In this document: positions 7,494-11,043 of the stretch, piece by piece
How positions within the stretch are numbered: the first letter of the stretch is position 1
How the letters are laid out: every line of letters starts with the position of its first letter
Origin: Mesotoga sp.
GTDB lineage: Bacteria > Thermotogota > Thermotogae > Petrotogales > Kosmotogaceae
Reading direction: 5' to 3'
Length of the DNA stretch: 11,043 nucleotides
NCBI GenBank assembly: GCA_011620045.1
Contig: WOZY01000224.1
Coordinates: forward strand, 1 to 11,043
Notes under the pieces: generated by a model
The model's database searches: none
Told to the model about the DNA's origin: nothing
The model's input: the letters and a program-made list of their open reading frames with translations, nothing else
Program-made: the position numbers and the translations under genes

Positions 7494-7532
7494 GAGCCCG
7501 CTCCGGCTGTAAGGCCGGTTTCGGGCTCTTTT
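7494..7532 (+). terminator. Intrinsic terminator of the malEFG operon
   Basis: A two-part stem consists of GAGCCCG (7494-7500) with CGGGCTC (7522-7528) and, inside it, CCGGC (7503-7507) with GCCGG (7514-7518) around a 6-base loop, followed by TTTT (7529-7532). The T-tract is short but the stem is very stable. A smaller hairpin, TTGTTG (7466-7471) with CAACAA (7477-7482), precedes it. It lies 61 bases after the malG stop. Confidence 0.78.
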
Positions 7533-7602
7533 GACAAGAGCCGTCTCGATGACAAGTGCTGGTTCTGCGTTTGTCTATAGGAAACCCGAGGCAGCGATCG
7601 TA

Positions 7603-7608
7603 TATAAT
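7603..7608 (+). promoter_or_regulatory. Probable -10 box for the phosphodiesterase gene
   Basis: A consensus TATAAT lies between the malG terminator and the next gene, 105 bases before its start codon. No good -35 hexamer is seen at 16-19 bp, so the call is weak. It implies a leader of about 100 bases. It also supports the downstream ATG start, because upstream in-frame start codons would lie before the promoter. Confidence 0.35.
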
Positions 7609-7713
7609 TGTAGAAGTGATTATGAACCCAAGCGAATACTGACTTTCGGAAACAGGCATTTCTTTACGAAGTCTCGCCCTGCTTTGGTGTCCGAAGAGTG
7701 GAAGGAGTTTCCA

Positions 7714-8898
7714 ATGGAGTCCATCTATCCAGGATACGACAGTAGTTCTATAGTGAACCTATCGGCTGCCATTCTAAAACACTTTGGAGCTGAGGTGAAC
7801 TCCGGGGTGAAGGGATACTCTTTCACTGAGAACGGGCTGAATCTTGAAGGAATAGAAAAGCTTGTCGTGTTCATAGTAGATGCGGTCGGTTACTACAATC
7901 TCTCGAAAGTGCTTGAAAGCAACCGCTTCAAGTATTTCAACAGAGAGGACGTAAGAATGCTGACATCCGTCTTTCCTTCGACCACTTCGAGCGCCCTCAC
8001 CTCGATATTCACCGCATCGGTACCAGGAGAACACGGAATACTGGGTTACCTGCAAAATATGCCGGAGTACGGCGGACTTGTGAATATGATCGAATTGACT
8101 CCTTACACTCAGGACAGAGACAATCTCACCAGACTCGGCTTCGATCCTCTTAAGTTCATTCAGATACCCACCGTCTTCGAATCTCTCAAAGAAGCGGGAG
8201 TAAGAGGGTACCACCTTACATCGAAGAGCTTCGTGAACACCGGCTTGACGAGGATGCATTCGCGCGGGGGTATAGCTCGGGGCGTCCACGGCCTCGGCGA
8301 TATGTTTGAAGAGCTAGATACAATTCTTTCATCCGAAGAAGGTTCAAACCTGACCATTGTCTACTGGGGACTTATCGACACGTACGGCCACAGATACGGA
8401 CCGAATTCCCTGTCGTATATTTCAGAGACCGCACTACTTTTCTCCGCAATTGAAAGGTTTTTCGAAGACAGGGTACAACACGAAACAGCGTTCTTAATCA
8501 CGGCCGATCACGGTCAGATTGAGACCCCCCGGGAACACGAGGTCTGGTGGTCAAAATTCGATCCTGTCTTTGAGGAGATGTACTCGATGCCCGGAGGCGA
8601 GCAACGGATGTCTTACATCTATTCCCTCGACAGAGAAAAGACCAGGAAGAAAATGGAAGAGGAGTTTGGGGATTATGTAGAGATTATTGAACCATCGGAA
8701 ATGGATGAGATAAAGCTCTTTGGAAAACCTCTGACTAATACTTTCAGAAAGCGAATAGGCGAGCTAATCACTGTCTCTAAGGGCGATTGTTCGCTGTGTT
8801 TCAAATACACCGGGCAGGAACACTCTCTCAAAGGGAGACACGGGGGACTGACTCCTGAGGAAATGCTTGTTCCACTGATTCTTCTGAGAAAAGACTAA
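7714..8898 (+). CDS. Alkaline phosphatase superfamily protein (nucleotide pyrophosphatase/phosphodiesterase type)
   Basis: The protein has 394 residues from ATG 7714, chosen because AAGGAG at 7702-7707 precedes it at 6 bases; an in-frame extension to 7531 has no ribosome binding site and spans the terminator tail and -10 box. The metal site of the superfamily is complete: VVFIVDAVG (51-59, D56), FPSTTS (87-92, nucleophile most likely T91), SVPGEHGILGY (102-112), YWGLIDTYGHRYGP (217-230, D222 and H226), TADHGQ (263-268, D264 and H265 or their immediate neighbours) and GRHGGLTPEEMLVPL (374-388, H376). These are the motifs of the type I phosphodiesterase/NPP family (PF01663), which hydrolyses phosphodiester or pyrophosphate bonds with two zinc-like metals. 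There is no signal peptide or membrane segment, so it probably acts in the cytosol, unlike most secreted relatives. The substrate is unknown, and the neighbours do not identify it. It appears monocistronic and ends tail to tail with tsaB. Confidence 0.83.
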   Translation: MESIYPGYDSSSIVNLSAAILKHFGAEVNSGVKGYSFTENGLNLEGIEKLVVFIVDAVGYYNLSKVLESNRFKYFNREDVRMLTSVFPSTTSSALTSIFTASVPGEHGILGYLQNMPEYGGLVNMIELTPYTQDRDNLTRLGFDPLKFIQIPTVFESLKEAGVRGYHLTSKSFVNTGLTRMHSRGGIARGVHGLGDMFEELDTILSSEEGSNLTIVYWGLIDTYGHRYGPNSLSYISETALLFSAIERFFEDRVQHETAFLITADHGQIETPREHEVWWSKFDPVFEEMYSMPGGEQRMSYIYSLDREKTRKKMEEEFGDYVEIIEPSEMDEIKLFGKPLTNTFRKRIGELITVSKGDCSLCFKYTGQEHSLKGRHGGLTPEEMLVPLILLRKD

Positions 8899-9551
8899 CG
8901 CTCTCCTTCGGACTTCTTCTCCCAGTTTATCTCGGCTATTGACTTCTGAAGATATATCGGTGCCAGACTGGAGTAGTTTGTTGTGTCTCCTGCGGAGAAT
9001 TTATCGACCGCAATGTCCCTCATTACAGAGGGATCGTACCGCTCCACTTTACTAATTCTGAAGTCGTCGAATAAGGGGTCGATCTCGCCATCCAGGAAGA
9101 GCTCGATCTCTGAAGCATCGATTCGAGATACAAGTTCTGCGGAACTTGTGAAACCCGTCTCTCCAAACGGCATTCCCTTTCTGTACTCCCTCCAGTAGTA
9201 GTGCCCCTCTCTTCCGCGTCTCAAGATTGCGAATCTTTCGCTATCGATCGGCCTTGCAAGAATGTCAAGAGAGTTGAACTGGACGGTGGGAAGATCAAAG
9301 GGGAAGGCCATTCCTTTTGCAGTTGAGATCCCAACCCTCAGTCCAGTTAACGAACCGGGTCCGACCCCAACTCCAATAAAATCGAGTTCCGAGGCCTTGA
9401 TCTTCAAATTCTCTATAGACTGTTTTATAATTACGGCCAACATTGAGCCGTATCTGTCGATCTCATGCGCTCTGATGTCAATAACTGCCCTGCCGTTACT
9501 GGCAGAGAGAAGTAGTGTTCTTGAGGAAGTATCGAAACATATGTACTTCAT
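8895..9551 (-). CDS. tsaB: tRNA threonylcarbamoyladenosine biosynthesis protein TsaB
   Basis: The protein has 218 residues, starting at ATG 9551 on the minus strand with GAGGAG about 5 bases upstream. It has the ASKHA fold of the YeaZ/TsaB family: FDTSS at 6-10, the hallmark VGVGPGSLTGLRVGIS (61-76), the RRGREGHYYW segment (111-120, compare the usual ARRGEVY) and the C-terminal APIYLQKSIAEINW (197-210), typical of the family. TsaB partners with TsaD (and TsaE) in forming t6A37 on ANN-decoding tRNAs in the cytosol. It lies 9 bases after the YitT-family gene, so the two are probably co-transcribed. Its 3' end overlaps the convergent phosphodiesterase gene by 4 bp, with no visible terminator between them. 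The usual H-S-E segment after the first strands is changed to RYGSML (33-38), a divergence but not sufficient to doubt the family. Confidence 0.9.
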   Translation of the reverse strand: MKYICFDTSSRTLLLSASNGRAVIDIRAHEIDRYGSMLAVIIKQSIENLKIKASELDFIGVGVGPGSLTGLRVGISTAKGMAFPFDLPTVQFNSLDILARPIDSERFAILRRGREGHYYWREYRKGMPFGETGFTSSAELVSRIDASEIELFLDGEIDPLFDDFRISKVERYDPSVMRDIAVDKFSAGDTTNYSSLAPIYLQKSIAEINWEKKSEGER

Positions 9552-9560
9552 ACCATCTCC

Positions 9561-10418
9561 TCAGGTGAGATTCTTGAAGCCCTCACCGAAGACCTCAGAA
9601 TTGTTTACAATTATCACAAAGGCCCGTTTATCTGTAGCTTTCACAATGTGCCTCAACTGTCCGATCTCTCTTCGCCTTATCGAAACCATAAGTACCGGCC
9701 TCTCCTCGCCGGAGAAACCCCCGGTAGCCTTCAGCATTGTCGTACCGCGCTCCATTTCTTTGATGATTCGATTTTTGATCGATTCGCTTTCCTTGCTTAT
9801 CACAAAGGCCGTCCTGGTGTTCCCCACACCCTCGATTATTCCGTCTATTGTCTTGCTGGTGGTGAAGATCGTGATAATTCCGTACATAGCCGCGATTGGG
9901 CCGAACACAACGACCGCAAGCGTAGTTATTAATGAATCGCTGATCAGCAGACCCGTACCCGTGCTGAAGCCCAGATACTTGGAAAATATCATGGCAAGGA
10001 TATCTGTACCACCTGTCGAGGCCCCTCGCCAGAGAACCAGCCCCATTCCTGCACCTGCAATTACACCGCCGTAGATTGCCACCAGAAGAAAGCCGTCTTG
10101 AGTCGTAGAGGCATCGAAAACGGGAAATTTAGATCTCTGAAGGATATCGACAGTCAAGGACATCAGCACCGCAGAATATATTGACTTTATTCCAAAACCT
10201 ACTCCCAGAATCACGAAGGCAAGAAGAAAGAGAACAATGTTGTACACAAACATCTGGGCACCGACCCAGAGTCCGAAGACCTTGAAAACAATTATTGCCA
10301 GTCCGCTAACACCGCCGGCAATAATGTTGTTAGGTATCATGAATGAAACTATTGATATCGCGGTCAGTACGGATCCAACCGTGATCAAAAAGTAGTCGAG
10401 AAAAGTCTTCCTGCTCAC
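9561..10418 (-). CDS. YitT family membrane protein (DUF161 + DUF2179)
   Basis: The protein has 285 residues from a GTG start at 10418 on the minus strand, one base after the dnaJ stop codon (TGA-A-GTG). A recognisable separate ribosome binding site is weak (TAGAGTG), which fits translational coupling. The N-terminal 200 residues hold about five membrane helices (about 9-28, 32-50, 56-76, 110-130, 156-184), with the family signatures IAGGVSGLAI (33-42) and RGASTGGTDILA (131-142). The soluble C-terminus (about 200-282) is a DUF2179 domain, with ERGTTMLKATGGFSGEERPV (223-241) and a terminal NNSEVFGEGF. Proteins of this family (PF02588/PF10035) are widespread in Firmicutes and Thermotogota; their transported substrate or signalling role is not established, and the C-terminal domain resembles a small-molecule-binding regulatory domain. 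The family assignment is firm and the function is not known. Confidence 0.9.
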   Translation of the reverse strand: MSRKTFLDYFLITVGSVLTAISIVSFMIPNNIIAGGVSGLAIIVFKVFGLWVGAQMFVYNIVLFLLAFVILGVGFGIKSIYSAVLMSLTVDILQRSKFPVFDASTTQDGFLLVAIYGGVIAGAGMGLVLWRGASTGGTDILAMIFSKYLGFSTGTGLLISDSLITTLAVVVFGPIAAMYGIITIFTTSKTIDGIIEGVGNTRTAFVISKESESIKNRIIKEMERGTTMLKATGGFSGEERPVLMVSIRRREIGQLRHIVKATDKRAFVIIVNNSEVFGEGFKNLT

Positions 10419-10419
10419 T

Positions 10420-11043
10420 TCACTCTACAACCCTCGAATTCTTGAGCTTTGCAATTTGCTGGAGAAGTTTCTTCTCCTTGCTTGAAGGTTTGCCAATATT
10501 GACTCTTACAGTTACCAGGAGATCTCCGCGCCTACCACCGGATACACTGGGAACGCCTAGATTCTTCATTCTGAAGACCGTGTTGGGACTTGTCCCCGCC
10601 GGGACTTTGAGAGTCTCCGTTCCTCCCTCAGGAAGCGGAATCTCTGAGGTGGTACCCAGAGCAGCTTCAACGTAGTCTATCTCTTTGCTGACATAAAGGT
10701 CATTCCCGCTACGCCTGAACTCAGTCGGCATTTCGACTCTTACACTGACATAAAGATCGCCGTACGGGCCTCCATTCTGTCCGGCATTCCCGTGACCGCC
10801 AATCCTCAAAGTTGCGCCATTTTCAACACCCGTGGGAATCGTTACACTGACCTTGTGTCTCTCCTTCTCGTAGCCTCTTCCACCGCATACACCGCATCGC
10901 TTGTCTATTATTCTTCCTGAACCATTGCAGGTGTTGCAGGCATGTGTGTTGCTGAACATCCCAAAGAATGATCTATGCTCTTCCTTCACATAACCGCTGC
11001 CGTTACACGTGGGACAGGTTCTATAACTTGTACCACCCTCTGC
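10420..11043 (-). CDS. dnaJ: Chaperone protein DnaJ (Hsp40), C-terminal part, cut by the window end
   Basis: The 207 visible codons stay open to the last base of the window, so the gene's 5' part (J domain, G/F linker and first zinc motif) lies outside. The visible part begins within the cysteine-rich domain: three of the four CxxCxGxG motifs are present (CPTCNGSG, CNTCNGSG, CGVCGGRG), corresponding to motifs 2-4. It continues through both substrate-binding beta domains: KVSVTIPTGVENGATLRIGG and GGPYGDLYVSVRVE in the first, and GNDLYVSKEIDYVEAALGT, KVPAGTSPNTVFRMKNLGVP and RRGDLLVTVRV in the second. DnaJ delivers unfolded clients to DnaK and stimulates its ATPase in the cytosol. A GTG at 10989 inside the cysteine-rich domain is not a real start. 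The stop at 10422-10420 is one base from the start of the YitT-family gene, so dnaJ leads an operon that continues to tsaB. Confidence 0.95.
   Translation of the reverse strand, partial: AEGGTSYRTCPTCNGSGYVKEEHRSFFGMFSNTHACNTCNGSGRIIDKRCGVCGGRGYEKERHKVSVTIPTGVENGATLRIGGHGNAGQNGGPYGDLYVSVRVEMPTEFRRSGNDLYVSKEIDYVEAALGTTSEIPLPEGGTETLKVPAGTSPNTVFRMKNLGVPSVSGGRRGDLLVTVRVNIGKPSSKEKKLLQQIAKLKNSRVVE

Noticed and set aside
7531..7713. N-terminal extension of the phosphodiesterase by 61 codons
   Set aside because: It begins in the tail of the malG terminator, contains the likely -10 box and has no ribosome binding site, while ATG 7714 has AAGGAG at good spacing and begins where family similarity starts.
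9262..10074. A 270-codon open frame on the plus strand
   Set aside because: It lies antisense to the firmly identified yitT-family and tsaB genes, has low-complexity Ser/Pro/Ile composition typical of a reverse shadow frame, has no ribosome binding site and resembles no family.

Overview
The window most likely comes from a member of the Thermotogota, probably a mesophilic relative such as Mesotoga. This is inferred from the mid-40s GC content by eye, strong GGAGG ribosome binding sites with frequent TTG/GTG starts, and a maltose-type transporter with a giant MalG. It is an impression from gene content, not a database result.

Layout. At the left edge is a plus-strand gene for a carboxyltransferase subunit of a biotin-dependent decarboxylase/carboxylase (40-1434), closed by a clear intrinsic terminator (1508-1537). 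A promoter with an extended -10 box (1585-1590) then starts a maltose/maltodextrin-type ABC importer operon: malE (1635-2825), an intercistronic hairpin (2862-2901), malF (2919-4661) and malG (4661-7432, overlapping malF by one base). No ATPase gene (malK) is present, so the ATPase must come from elsewhere. The operon ends at a GC-rich terminator (7494-7532). A single plus-strand gene follows (7714-8898), a cytosolic alkaline-phosphatase-superfamily phosphodiesterase with its own likely -10 box. It meets, tail to tail with a 4-bp overlap, a minus-strand operon reading dnaJ (cut by the window end) > yitT-family membrane protein > tsaB. The junctions in that operon are nearly gapless, which suggests co-transcription and translational coupling.

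How the genes work together. MalE would bind the sugar outside the membrane and MalF/MalG would form the channel. TsaB is part of the tRNA t6A machinery, DnaJ is the Hsp40 co-chaperone, and the YitT-family protein is a poorly understood membrane protein. The operon therefore looks like a housekeeping set.

The most remarkable object is MalG. It is 923 residues long, against about 296 in E. coli. Roughly 635 residues of charged, helical, coiled-coil-rich sequence are inserted in the first extracytoplasmic loop, between TM1 and TM2, while both ends of the protein remain classical MalG. MalF also carries a large extracytoplasmic domain. The importer therefore appears to project an unusually large structure into the periplasm. 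What that structure does is not visible from the sequence. A tether for the binding protein or a strut toward the toga (outer sheath) are possible guesses.
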